NCBI RefSeq assembly: GCF_003955715.1
Contig: NZ_CP034463.1
Coordinates: 7,750,001 to 7,814,000 of the forward strand
DNA length: 64,000 bases
DNA from: Streptomyces aquilus
GTDB taxonomy: Bacteria; Actinomycetota; Actinomycetes; Streptomycetales; Streptomycetaceae
Direction of reading: 5' to 3'
Shown: piece after piece, positions 57,501-64,000 of the stretch
Layout: each line of letters starts with the position of its first letter
How positions within the stretch are numbered: position 1 is the first letter of the stretch
Program-made: the position numbers and the translations under genes
The notes under the pieces: model-generated
The model's input: only the letters and a program-made list of their open reading frames with translations
Told to the model about the DNA's origin: nothing
Database searches by the model: none

Positions 57501-58520
57501 GGGCAGGTCCGCAGGGCGCTCGAGATCGACCGCGACACCTACAAGCGGTCTGTGGACCTCTTCGGCGGCGACCACCCCTGGACCCTGTCCGCGGCGAACA
57601 ACCTGGCCGTGTCGATGCGCATGGCCGGAGACTGCTACGAGGCCCAGCGCGTTGACAAGGACACCTACGAGCTGCGCGCGGTGACCCTGGGCTCCACGCA
57701 TCCCTACACCTTGTCCTCCCTGATCAACCTCGGCCGCGACCAGCGCTCCTGCGGCGAGTACGAGGCCTCGGCGGAGACACTGCGAGGCGTCCACCGGACG
57801 GCCGTGGATCTCGGGCCGGAGCAGCCTCCCGCGCTGGAGGCGGCCAAGGCCCTCGCCGTCACGCTGCGTCGGCTCGACCGGTTGGACGAGGCCATCGACA
57901 TGAGCCGGCAGGTGCTGGACATCTGCCGACGGCGGCTGGGTGACGACTCGCCCGAGACGCTGATGGTGCGGCTCGGTCTCGCCGGTCATCTCTCAGCCGT
58001 GGAGAGCCATGAGGAGGCCTGCCGGGAGACCGCCGAGCTGCTCGATCTGTTCCGCGCGGGGCTGGGAGAGAACCACCCCAACACGCTGGCGTGCGCGGCC
58101 AATCACGGCGTCAACCTGCTGTCGACCGGCAGGCTCACCGAGGCCCGCGACGTGTGCGAGACGGCCCGTACCGCGCTGTGTGCCACCCTCGGTCCGGAGC
58201 ATCCCTTCAGCATGACCTGCGGGATGAACCTGGCGAATGCGGAGGCGGCCCTCGGCGAGACCGAGAAGGCGGAGCGCAACTACCGTCAGGCATACCAGGA
58301 GTTGTGCGACCGGTTGGGCGCGGACCACCCCACCGCCCTCATCTGCCGGGGCAATCTCGCGATCCTGCTGCGCGAGTCCGGCCGTACCACCGAGGCGGAC
58401 CGACTGGCGCGGGAAGTCGTCGACGCGCTCAATGCCCAACTAGGCACCAAGCACTCCAAGGTGGTCAGACTGCGCGGTGGCCGGCGCGTCGGACTGGAAG
58501 TCGACCCGCATCCGATCTGA
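54585..58520 (+). CDS. FxsT-like multidomain protein: MinD-like P-loop + TIR + NB-ARC + TPR
   Basis: A 1311-aa cytoplasmic protein. Residues 12-320: SIMIBI-type P-loop domain with a deviant loop YTGGTGRTMAL (residues 19-29) and VVDWDLEAPGL. Residues about 338-470: TIR domain starting at HVFLSHVPEDRMWAEWI (His340). Residues about 500-790: NB-ARC STAND ATPase with Walker A GMGGVGKT (529-536, Lys535), Walker B WLLVFDNV, GLPL-like GDLPLAVDQAA and a VHRL in place of MHD. Residues about 880-1290: TPRs with a 42-aa period (GGDHPWTLSAANNLAVSMRMAG). This order is that of the FxSxx-COOH system TPR protein FxsT. No FxsA peptide, FxsB radical-SAM or FxsC gene is beside it. The GTG at 54585 has CAGGAGG 7 nt upstream. 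It may be a ligand-triggered NLR-like sensor, possibly defensive. Confidence 0.9.
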   Translation: MTGVLPRSGDGKIVTFYAYTGGTGRTMALANCAWIMASQGRRVLVVDWDLEAPGLDRFLHPFLEPSALRDHPGVLELINDYVLKVNHLRDAEIRTDWIVEQADIGRAVNPLGWDFPDAGRLDYISAGRQDRNYSSIFSQFNWNGFYDEQYGGQFLDALCAQFRHGYDYVLIDSRTGLSDISDICTLHFPDVLVNCFTHNDQSLAGAAAVTRRVQDTGGLRRIRVLPVPMRVVDSEADRLEAARAKVRSTFDQLLVRTAGVDLGSYWGSVEVPFKSPYAYEEMLATFRDEPGSPASLLAACERLTSVITEGEVSSLAPMTDEERQNYLKAVVRRRPPDPAHVFLSHVPEDRMWAEWIGRVLGDAGFTVSEAGSEDGSAVGVPLRDDTDSKVRGASKTVAVVSPAYQKSPQARAVWEAVAAADPMGTRRTLVPVRVSEARLVHPFSDRTPIQLSSMDESQARNALLRALDAPAVPTEHPADASVGGPRFPGAEPPVWSVPVRNAVFTGRAELLEHLRRRLADTGTATVLHGMGGVGKTQVATEYAYRYRGDYDVVWWIEAEFGDLALRQYSELASHLGVEERDSISATAAGVRDALRRGDRYDRWLLVFDNVTTPESIDQMLVGSPTGHVLITTRNEGWAKVGERVEVDVFSRAESVEHLLRRVSAISAEDADRVADALGDLPLAVDQAAAWLNETGQDAAEYLELLEPQLATLEAVADGPAFPLQVGATWNISIRQLNSPVARRLLELCAYFGADSISFDLLLGKEMSDALQDAQPGHSGTALVSRAIQQLHRYSLAKVDRKSRSIQVHRLVQAAVRASMSAEEQARALSTVRHVLAGARPYGGDVESPAHWPRYDIIWPHLCTPWMRYSLDERIRLLMTEWLRYLRARGEYTEAMSLAEDLLHTWDTEAGPDDRWTLHLRYEIADVLRLQGWYDRALEIDQDVYERQRETFGGDDSHTLMTANALAADLRAVGQVRRALEIDRDTYKRSVDLFGGDHPWTLSAANNLAVSMRMAGDCYEAQRVDKDTYELRAVTLGSTHPYTLSSLINLGRDQRSCGEYEASAETLRGVHRTAVDLGPEQPPALEAAKALAVTLRRLDRLDEAIDMSRQVLDICRRRLGDDSPETLMVRLGLAGHLSAVESHEEACRETAELLDLFRAGLGENHPNTLACAANHGVNLLSTGRLTEARDVCETARTALCATLGPEHPFSMTCGMNLANAEAALGETEKAERNYRQAYQELCDRLGADHPTALICRGNLAILLRESGRTTEADRLAREVVDALNAQLGTKHSKVVRLRGGRRVGLEVDPHPI

Positions 58521-58532
58521 CTCGGGCAGAGA

Positions 58533-59429
58533 TCACGCGGTCGAGGTGGCGGTGTCGGCCTGCGTCTGGTCCCGGAGCCAGCCGAGCACCTGGGGCAGCA
58601 CCGGAACGGCCGCGAAGTGCGCAGCGGACGGCTGAAGAACGACGGTGGCGTGCTCGATCCTTCGGGCCAGCCACTGGAAGTGCTCGACGGGGGAGAACAC
58701 GTCCTTCTCGCCGTGCCACAGCAGGGTGGGCACGGTGATCTCGCTCGGGTCGAATCCCCAGCTCGTGCTGAAGGCGACGGCGTCGTCGATCCAGCCGTAG
58801 GCGCTGTTCACGATCGCGGCTTCGAAGTTCTTGTGCAGCATCTGGCGGATGCCGGCATCCGCCACGATCCGCCGGTCGACGTCGGGCATTTCGTCGTCGA
58901 GCCCGTTCAGCACGGCCATCGGGTCGGCCCGCATGTTGTCCGCGTTCTCCACGAGAGTGCTGTAGAGCACCGGCTGGTTGTAGCGGGCGTTGCGGTACGC
59001 GCGGACGTTGGACGCTGTCATCCCCTCGAACCAGTCCAGCCCTTCGGCGTCCCACGGGGCGAGACTCACCAGTACGGCCGCGCTCCGGACGCGGTAAGGC
59101 AGTCTCGCGGCGCAGGCGAGCGCGTGTGGGCCGCCACCGGACCGGCCGACGACCGAGAACTCGTCGAAACCGAGCACATCGGCGATGTCCTCGACGTCCG
59201 AGGCGGCATCGACCACCCGACGCCCACGGCTGCGGCTCGAATACCCGTAGCCGGGACGGTCGTAGGCGATCAGATGGATGCCCAGCTGGTAGAGCACCAT
59301 TGACCGCGGTCGAGGCCCCTGACGGCTGCCGGGAGTTCCGTGCAGCAGGAACACGGGATGCCCGTGCGGGTCGCCCCAGGACTCGAAGACGAGTTCACGT
59401 CCGTCCCGGCTGTGAGCGGCATGCGCCAA
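58533..59429 (-). CDS. Alpha/beta hydrolase, TTG start
   Basis: A 298-aa alpha/beta hydrolase: oxyanion-hole HGTPGSRQG, nucleophile Ser in VVGRSGGGPHAL, Asp in LLWHGEKDVFSP and His in PSAAHFAAVP. There is no signal peptide. No ATG or GTG fits the conserved N-terminus; a TTG at 59429 has GGGGAGG 8 nt upstream and gives MAHAAHSRDGRELVF, so I use it. Function beyond ester or epoxide hydrolysis is unknown. It converges on the FxsT-like gene with a 12-bp gap. Confidence 0.85.
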   Translation of the reverse strand: MAHAAHSRDGRELVFESWGDPHGHPVFLLHGTPGSRQGPRPRSMVLYQLGIHLIAYDRPGYGYSSRSRGRRVVDAASDVEDIADVLGFDEFSVVGRSGGGPHALACAARLPYRVRSAAVLVSLAPWDAEGLDWFEGMTASNVRAYRNARYNQPVLYSTLVENADNMRADPMAVLNGLDDEMPDVDRRIVADAGIRQMLHKNFEAAIVNSAYGWIDDAVAFSTSWGFDPSEITVPTLLWHGEKDVFSPVEHFQWLARRIEHATVVLQPSAAHFAAVPVLPQVLGWLRDQTQADTATSTA

Positions 59430-59482
59430 GGTTCTGCCTCCCCATCCATGGTGCGACGCGATGAAGGGGTACGTCCAGAACC

Positions 59483-59854
59483 CTAACCCCGCACACTCCG
59501 AGGTCCCGTCACCTCGGCCCCCAACTCCCCGACCCGGCGTCGTAGTTCCCGGTCCGCCGTGACGACTAGAACCCGGTGCCCGGCCGTCTCGGCCACCAGC
59601 TCCACCACCCGATCGTCCCCGCTCCCCGCCGCCGACTCCACCCGCACCCCGGCCACGGACTCCACCCCCCGCGCCGCCCCCTCCACCACGAGCACGATCT
59701 CCACCGGACCGTCCTGCCCCGGCACCCCGTCCGCCGCCAACCGGTCCCGCAGCCGCTCCGCGGCCCCCCGCCGGTCCCGCCACCAGCCGTCGGGCACCGA
59801 CCCGACGACGTTGGCGGCATCGACGATCACGAGGAGCGGGGCATCGGTGTTCAT
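59483..59854 (-). CDS. Small NYN/PIN-like domain protein
   Basis: A 123-aa protein beginning LLVIVDAANVVGSVPDGWW, with the Asp-x-x-Asn start of the NYN/PIN nuclease fold and a second acidic region (GDDRVVELV) and HRVLVVTADRELRRRV strand-helix. This is consistent with a small RNA nuclease, but only part of the acidic site is evident. It lies 12 bp downstream of the dehydrogenase gene and is likely co-transcribed with it. Confidence 0.7.
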   Translation of the reverse strand: MNTDAPLLVIVDAANVVGSVPDGWWRDRRGAAERLRDRLAADGVPGQDGPVEIVLVVEGAARGVESVAGVRVESAAGSGDDRVVELVAETAGHRVLVVTADRELRRRVGELGAEVTGPRSVRG

Positions 59855-59866
59855 GGGGTCAGGGTG

Positions 59867-60748
59867 TCAGTCGCCGTCCTTCTCGTCGAAGCTGGCGTAG
59901 TAGGCCGCCGCCATGTCCTCGTCCCCATGCCCCTGCGCAGCAGCCCGTTCCAGCCGCGCGGCGCTCGCCGCCGCCACGTCCAGGCGTACGCCGTTCTCCT
60001 CGCCCGCCGCGACGATCAGCCGCGCGTCCTTCGCGGCCGTGGACACCGCGAACTGGGCCGGGGTCAGCTGCTCGTTCAGCACCAGCCCCGCCTTGGCGCG
60101 CAGATAGCCCATGTCCAGCGGGCCGCCCTCGATCAGCGCGAAGAAGTCCCGCGGGTCCACGCCCAGCGCCTGGGACAGCGCCAGCACCTCGCCCGTCGCC
60201 GCGGTCGCGGCCAGCACCCAGCTGTTGGCGACCAGCTTCAGCCGGGTCGCGCTGCCCGCCTCGCCGGTCCACACCGTACGGGCGCCGACCGCGTCGAAGA
60301 CGGGGGCCACGGAGTACCGGTGGGCCTCGGGCCCGCCCGCCAGCACGGTGAGCTGACCGGCCTCCGCGGGCTGCCGGGTGCCCAGCACGGGGGCGTCGTA
60401 GAAGACCAGGCCGTGCGCGGCGGCGAAGGCGGCGAGTTCGGCGAGCCCTTCGAGGCCGGCCGTCGTCGACTGCGCCCACACCACACCGGGCCGCAGCGCG
60501 GGCAGCGCCGCCTCCATCACCTCCAGGGTGGCGGGACCGTCGTACAGCATGGTCAGGACGACGTCCGCGCCCTCCACCGCCTCGGCGGGGGAGTCGGTGA
60601 CGTGGATTCCGTCGGCGGTGAGCGGCTCGGCCTTGGCGCGGGTGCGGTTCCAGGCGTGGACGGTGTGCCCGGCCGCGGCGAGGTTGCGGGCCATGGCCGC
60701 GCCCATGATGCCGGTGCCGAGAACGGTGACGGTGAGCTTGTCGGTCAT
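59867..60748 (-). CDS. NAD(P)-dependent beta-hydroxyacid dehydrogenase family protein
   Basis: A 293-aa oxidoreductase of the 3-hydroxyisobutyrate dehydrogenase/6-phosphogluconate dehydrogenase type. Rossmann motif VTVLGTGIMGAAMARNL, substrate region FYDAPVLGTRQPAEAGQLTVLAGG, and catalytic Lys in ATRLKLVANSW. The Asn-Arg pair after the second strand (HAWNRTRAKAE) suggests NADP preference. Substrate unknown; GLYR1/tartronate-semialdehyde-reductase-type activity is an alternative. Confidence 0.88.
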   Translation of the reverse strand: MTDKLTVTVLGTGIMGAAMARNLAAAGHTVHAWNRTRAKAEPLTADGIHVTDSPAEAVEGADVVLTMLYDGPATLEVMEAALPALRPGVVWAQSTTAGLEGLAELAAFAAAHGLVFYDAPVLGTRQPAEAGQLTVLAGGPEAHRYSVAPVFDAVGARTVWTGEAGSATRLKLVANSWVLAATAATGEVLALSQALGVDPRDFFALIEGGPLDMGYLRAKAGLVLNEQLTPAQFAVSTAAKDARLIVAAGEENGVRLDVAAASAARLERAAAQGHGDEDMAAAYYASFDEKDGD

Positions 60749-60777
60749 GAGGCCAAACGTAGACGCGTGGGCAGGGG

Positions 60778-61045
60778 GTGGCCAGGCGTGCCCCCGGAGG
60801 CCTCGGCCGAGAGTGCGGGAGAGGTGGTCAGGCGTGTCCCCGGCGGCCTCGGCCGAGAGTGCGGGGGAGGTGGTCAGGCGTGTCCCCGGCGGCCTCGGCC
60901 GAGAGTGCGGGGGAGGTGGTCAGGCGTATCCCCGGACACCTCCGCAGAGAGTGCGGGGGAGGTGGTCAGGCCTGTCCCCGTACGCCCCCGCAGAGAGTGC
61001 TGGGGAGGGGGTCAGGCGTGCCCCCGTACGCCCCCGCATAGAGTG
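60778..61045. repeat. 46-bp tandem repeat array (5 full units plus a partial)
   Basis: Units start at 60778, 60824, 60870, 60916, 60962 and 61008. The typical unit begins GTGGTCAGGCGTGTCCCCGG and contains GAGAGTGC in the same register. Units 2 and 3 are identical; units 4-6 diverge (TACGCCCCCGCA replaces GGCCTCGGCCGA in units 5 and 6). The last unit changes GAGAGT to ATAGAGT and runs straight into the next gene's promoter. It fills the 302-bp gap between two divergent genes; no open frame in it is convincing. Confidence 0.92.
61039..61044 (+). promoter_or_regulatory. -10 element TAGAGT of a leaderless gene, inside the last 46-bp unit
   Basis: TAGAGT ends 6 nt before the GTG at 61051, so the start codon is about the first transcribed base. 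The equivalent bases in the other units (GAGAGT) lack the initial T. Confidence 0.5.
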
Positions 61046-61050
61046 AACCG

Positions 61051-62070
61051 GTGAACGGCGACTGGCTTCTCCGCGGCCGCGACGGGCGGCTCAGTGTCTA
61101 TCTGCCCTCGGGCGACGCCGTCCTGTGCCGGGCCGAGCTCGGCCCTGGCGGCCCCTGGGAGGCGTCCCCGCGCAAGGTGGGCGGCGACCAGAAGCTCCGC
61201 CCCGGCCCGGCCGTCGGTCAGGGTGCCGACGGTTACGCCCATCTCGTCTCCTGGCGGCCCACCAAACCCGGTGAGGCCGGGCTCGTGCACTCCACGCACT
61301 TCCGCCCCCGGCTCGCCGCCCTCGACTGGGTGCCGATCGGCCACCCGGACAAGAGCGGCGATCGTACCGGCGCGCCCGCCGTGGCGGTGGACGGCGAGGG
61401 ACGCGCCCATGTGTTCGTCCGCAACAAGGGCGGCGGGCTGAGCATGGTCGCGCAGAAGGAGAAGGGCGGGTGGGAGCCGTGGCGGGACCTCAAGGGGAGT
61501 GACGTACAAGAGGACTTGGCCGCGGTGACGGGGGAGTCCGGGCGCGTGGAGCTGTACGCGGCCGTCCCCGGGGGCCTGCTGTACTGGCGGCAGGGCGAGC
61601 CAGGCAAGCCGCCGGTCCTGGAGGAGGCCGTGGAGACGCCCGTACGTCCGGGCACCCTCCGCGCCCTGGCCACCTCCGCCGACCGCACCACCCTCTTCTA
61701 CACCGACGACTCCGGTGACCTGTGCGCCTGGCGTCCGGGAGGCAAACCCGTCGCCCTCCTGGCCTCGGCCGGTCCCGGCCCGGTCTCCGCCGTCCGCTGT
61801 GAACTCGACGGCCACGACTGCACGTTGCTCGCCCAGCGCTCGTCGAGCGGCCGGGTCGCCTTCGCCGCGTACCCGACGGAGCAGGAGGCGGCGGGCGCGT
61901 GGTGGGCGGAGTCGGGGCCGCAACTCCCGTCGGACGCGCGGGTGTCACTCGCGACCGACGAGGACGGGCGCGTCGTGGCGGCAACGTTGTCCCCGTCGAC
62001 CGGCCAACTCCTGCTCACCCGGCGCAAGGACGAACCGGGGCTGGCGCTGGAGGCGTGGCGGGAAGGCTGA
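61051..62070 (+). CDS. Conserved hypothetical, beta-propeller/lectin-like
   Basis: A 339-aa protein with recurring short beta units (GAPAVAVDGEGRAHVFVRNKGGGL, then GRVELYAAVPGGLLYWRQ, then TLFYTDDSGDLCAWRPGG) about 45-50 aa apart. This pattern is typical of PLL/tectonin-like five- to six-bladed propellers. No signal peptide, so cytoplasmic or leaderlessly exported. GTG start with no ribosome-binding site, consistent with a leaderless mRNA. Function unknown. Confidence 0.75.
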   Translation: MNGDWLLRGRDGRLSVYLPSGDAVLCRAELGPGGPWEASPRKVGGDQKLRPGPAVGQGADGYAHLVSWRPTKPGEAGLVHSTHFRPRLAALDWVPIGHPDKSGDRTGAPAVAVDGEGRAHVFVRNKGGGLSMVAQKEKGGWEPWRDLKGSDVQEDLAAVTGESGRVELYAAVPGGLLYWRQGEPGKPPVLEEAVETPVRPGTLRALATSADRTTLFYTDDSGDLCAWRPGGKPVALLASAGPGPVSAVRCELDGHDCTLLAQRSSSGRVAFAAYPTEQEAAGAWWAESGPQLPSDARVSLATDEDGRVVAATLSPSTGQLLLTRRKDEPGLALEAWREG

Positions 62071-62085
62071 ACCGGCCTTATTCAC

Positions 62086-62496
62086 ATGACCGTTCGGGGT
62101 CGGGTGCGCGACCATGACCGCGTGGACGACACCGAACACCTCGTCGAGGTCTGGCAGCGCATCCTGGCGCCCTCCGGGGTGTCCTGGGTGCTGTTCGAGA
62201 ACGGCACGTGCGTGATGCTCAAGGAGCCCGACGGTGAACTCGCCGGGCAGGCCACGGAGATCCTCCGGCAGTACGGTCCCGTGCGCGCCGGCGGCCCCGC
62301 GGGCGACTTCGGCACACGCGCGCTCAAGGACGGCACCGGCTGGCTGGTCACCGGCCATCACCCGGACGTCGTCACCTACGTCGGCTCCGACGAGCCCGCC
62401 GACCCGTCGAACCTCGCCGTGGGCCTCCACGGCCGCAGCAAGCGCCACCGCGACGGCACCGACCTCCAGGTCGTCCATGTCGAGGACGCCCGCTGA
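62086..62496 (+). CDS. Conserved hypothetical protein, 136 aa
   Basis: I do not recognise a domain. The core is VDDTEHLVEVWQRILAPSGVSWVLFENGTCVML, then DFGTRALKDGTGWLVTGHHPDVVTYVG, a small alpha/beta protein without membrane segments. The start is unsure: the ATG at 62086 has no good ribosome-binding site, and the GTG at 62122 begins closer to the conserved-looking part. It is 15 bp after the propeller gene and may share its transcript. Confidence 0.65.
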   Translation: MTVRGRVRDHDRVDDTEHLVEVWQRILAPSGVSWVLFENGTCVMLKEPDGELAGQATEILRQYGPVRAGGPAGDFGTRALKDGTGWLVTGHHPDVVTYVGSDEPADPSNLAVGLHGRSKRHRDGTDLQVVHVEDAR

Positions 62497-62501
62497 AACG
62501 C

Positions 62502-62546
62502 CCCCCAAGGCCCCCAAGGCCCCCAAGGCCCCCAGGGCCCCCAAAA
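62502..62546. repeat. Five 9-bp units CCCCCAAGG
   Basis: Three exact copies of CCCCCAAGG (62502-62528) then CCCCCAGGG and CCCCCAAAA. They lie between the stop of the 136-aa gene and the terminator. Confidence 0.85.
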
Positions 62547-62549
62547 CAC

Positions 62550-62585
62550 CGGTGCCCCGCAAGCCAACCGGCCTGCGGGGCACCG
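62550..62585. terminator. Bidirectional terminator between the 136-aa gene and fadB
   Basis: A 12-bp perfect stem CGGTGCCCCGCA (62550-62561) with TGCGGGGCACCG (62574-62585), between convergent genes. Confidence 0.8.
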
Positions 62586-62607
62586 CCGTTCACAGCAGAC
62601 GCAGCGG

Positions 62608-64000
62608 CTACGCCGGAACGCTCGCCACGCCCGGCGCCAGGAACTTCTTGCCGTTCACGCGCTCCGAGACTCCCTCGCGGTCCAGGTACGGCGTGATGCC
62701 GCCCAGGTGGAAGGGCCAGCCGGCGCCCGTGATCAGGCAGAGGTCGATGTCCTGGGCCTCGGCGACGACGCCCTCGTCGAGCATGAGCCCGATCTCCTGG
62801 GCGACGGCGTCGAGGACGCGGTCGCGCACCTGCTCCTCGGTCAGGACGGTATCGCCCTGCTTCAGCAGCGCGGCGACCTCGGGGTCCAGCTCCGGCTTGC
62901 CGGAGTCGTAGACGTAGAAGCCGCGCTTGCCCGCCTTGACGACGGCCGCGAGGTTGGGGGAGACCGTGAAGCGGTCCGGGAAGGCCCGGTTCAGCGTCTC
63001 GGAGACGTGCAGACCGATCGCGGGGCCGACCAGCTCCAGCAGGACCAGCGGCGACATCGGCAGACCCAGCGGCTCGACCGCCTTCTCCGCGACCTCGACC
63101 GGCGTGCCCTCGTCGATGACGTTCTGGATCTCGCCCATGAAGCGGGTGAGGATGCGGTTCACGACGAACGCCGGGGCGTCCTTCGTCAGCACCGCGGTCT
63201 TCTTCAGCTTCTTGGCGACGGCGAAGGCCGTGGCCAGCGAGGCGTCGTCGGTCTTCTCGCCCCGGACGATCTCCAGGAGCGGAAGAACCGCCACCGGGTT
63301 GAAGAAGTGGAAGCCGACGACCCGCTCGGGGTTCTTCAGCTTCGACGCCATCTCGGAGACCGAGAGGGACGAGGTGTTGGTGGCGAGGATCGCGTGCGCC
63401 GGGGCGACCGCCTCGACCTCGGCGAACACCGTCTGCTTGACGCCGATCTCCTCGAACACGGCCTCGATGACGAAGTCCGCGTCGGAGAAGCCCTCGGCCT
63501 TGTCCAGCACGCCGGTGACCAGGGCCTTGAGGCGGTTGGCCTTGTCCTGGTTGATACGGCCCTTGCCGAGCAGCTTGTCGATCTCGGCGTGGACGTAGCC
63601 CACACCCTTGTCGACGCGCTCCTGGTCGATGTCCGTGAGGACCACCGGGACCTCGAGGCGGCGCAGGAACAGCAGCGCCAGCTGCGAGGCCATCAGGCCC
63701 GCGCCGACGACGCCGACCTTGGTGACCGGGCGGGCCAGCGACTTGTCCGGGGCGCCCGCGGGACGCTTGCCGCGCTTCTGCACCAGGTTGAACGCGTAGA
63801 TGCCGGCGCGCAGTTCGCCACCCATGATCAGGTCGGCGAGTGCCTTGTCCTCGGCGTCGTAGCCCTGCTGGAGGTCGCCGTTCTTGGCGGCGGCGATGAT
63901 GTCCAGGGCGCGGTAGGCGGCCGGAGCGGCCCCGTGCACCTTGGAGTCGGCGATGAACCGGCCGCGCGCGACGGCCTGGTCCCAGGCCTCGCCACGGTCG
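62608..64000 (-). CDS. fadB: Fatty-acid oxidation multifunctional protein, 3-hydroxyacyl-CoA dehydrogenase part (5' end outside window)
   Basis: The frame is open to the window edge, giving the C-terminal 463 or so residues. An end of the enoyl-CoA hydratase/linker region (AWDQAVARGRFIADSKVHG) is followed by the NAD-binding motif VTKVGVVGAGLMASQLAL, the HAD region NTSSLSVSEMASKLKNPERVVGFHFFNPV with catalytic His, and the C-terminal HAD domain (GFYVYDSGKPELDPEV). This is the trifunctional alpha-subunit (FadB/FadJ) layout; it catalyses hydration and dehydrogenation in beta-oxidation. It corresponds to what I recall as SCO6026; a thiolase (fadA) gene is expected just upstream, outside the window. 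Confidence 0.94.
   Translation of the reverse strand, partial: DRGEAWDQAVARGRFIADSKVHGAAPAAYRALDIIAAAKNGDLQQGYDAEDKALADLIMGGELRAGIYAFNLVQKRGKRPAGAPDKSLARPVTKVGVVGAGLMASQLALLFLRRLEVPVVLTDIDQERVDKGVGYVHAEIDKLLGKGRINQDKANRLKALVTGVLDKAEGFSDADFVIEAVFEEIGVKQTVFAEVEAVAPAHAILATNTSSLSVSEMASKLKNPERVVGFHFFNPVAVLPLLEIVRGEKTDDASLATAFAVAKKLKKTAVLTKDAPAFVVNRILTRFMGEIQNVIDEGTPVEVAEKAVEPLGLPMSPLVLLELVGPAIGLHVSETLNRAFPDRFTVSPNLAAVVKAGKRGFYVYDSGKPELDPEVAALLKQGDTVLTEEQVRDRVLDAVAQEIGLMLDEGVVAEAQDIDLCLITGAGWPFHLGGITPYLDREGVSERVNGKKFLAPGVASVPA

Noticed and set aside
52797..58520. One giant 1907-aa fusion of the permease region and the TIR/NB-ARC protein
   Set aside because: The first 1780 bp of that frame is an out-of-frame reading of the APC permease. 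A GTG with a strong site at 54585 and a terminator at 54446 mark the true boundary.

Overview
The window is chromosomal DNA from a Streptomyces or close relative. The base composition is very GC-rich with strong third-position GC bias, GTG and even TTG starts are common, and several starts look leaderless. Many genes match Streptomyces core genes that I recognise in the order known from S. coelicolor: the HTH-MurA paralogue next to aconitase (SCO5998-SCO5999), ngcEFG-rok7B7-xylFGH (SCO6005-SCO6011), dxs (SCO6013), an amino-acid permease and fadB. These locus comparisons are from memory.

Layout. 1-5472: a minus-strand trans-4-hydroxyproline catabolic cluster (three-subunit D-hydroxyproline dehydrogenase, pyrroline-hydroxycarboxylate deaminase, 4-hydroxyproline epimerase, FCD-type GntR regulator) with a recurring ATGTCAC word in its intergenic gaps. 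5618-10829: a secreted cutinase-NlpC/P60-SH3 fusion, a MurA paralogue carrying an N-terminal HTH domain, and two small unknown genes. 11097-16171: aconitase with iron-box-like sites, an orphan sensor kinase and an HD phosphohydrolase. 16307-17508: a cellulose-type AA10 LPMO behind a perfect CebR box. 18109-18853: a 47-bp tandem array. 18971-41938: a polysaccharide-degradation island with two GH92 enzymes, a CE7 esterase, a sugar ABC importer operon with GH39 and GH42, and GH67 alpha-glucuronidase. It is interrupted by a metallopeptidase/VWA-MoxR-unknown trio. 42168-50658: chitobiose/GlcNAc importer ngcEFG, the ROK regulator rok7B7 and the xylose importer xylFGH. 50839-54423: dxs and an APC permease. 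54585-58520: a 1311-aa MinD-like/TIR/NB-ARC/TPR protein of the FxsT type with no recognisable FxS RiPP partners. 58533-64000: alpha/beta hydrolase, NYN/PIN-like protein, beta-hydroxyacid dehydrogenase, a 46-bp tandem array leading into a leaderless promoter, a propeller-like protein, a small unknown, and the end of fadB.

How it works together. The middle of the window is a plant/fungal biomass module: cellulose oxidation (LPMO), xylan side-chain and backbone processing (CE7, GH67, GH39), mannan or mannoprotein trimming (two GH92), and uptake of chitobiose, xylose and an unidentified oligosaccharide. The regulation appears layered: CebR, DasR-like and Rok7B7-like sites plus an unassigned LacI-type palindrome shared by both GH92 promoters. 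Neither the 24-26 kb importer nor ngcEFG encodes its own ATPase, so both probably use the shared MsiK-type ATPase encoded elsewhere.

The two observations I rate highest are the matching ATCTCR-N4-YGAGAT palindromes upstream of the HTH-MurA gene and of aconitase, and the orphan FxsT-like STAND protein. Close behind is the GH92 enzyme whose catalytic-acid Glu is replaced by Gln. I saw no tRNA, rRNA, CRISPR array, insertion sequence or phage gene, but I did not run structure or homology searches.
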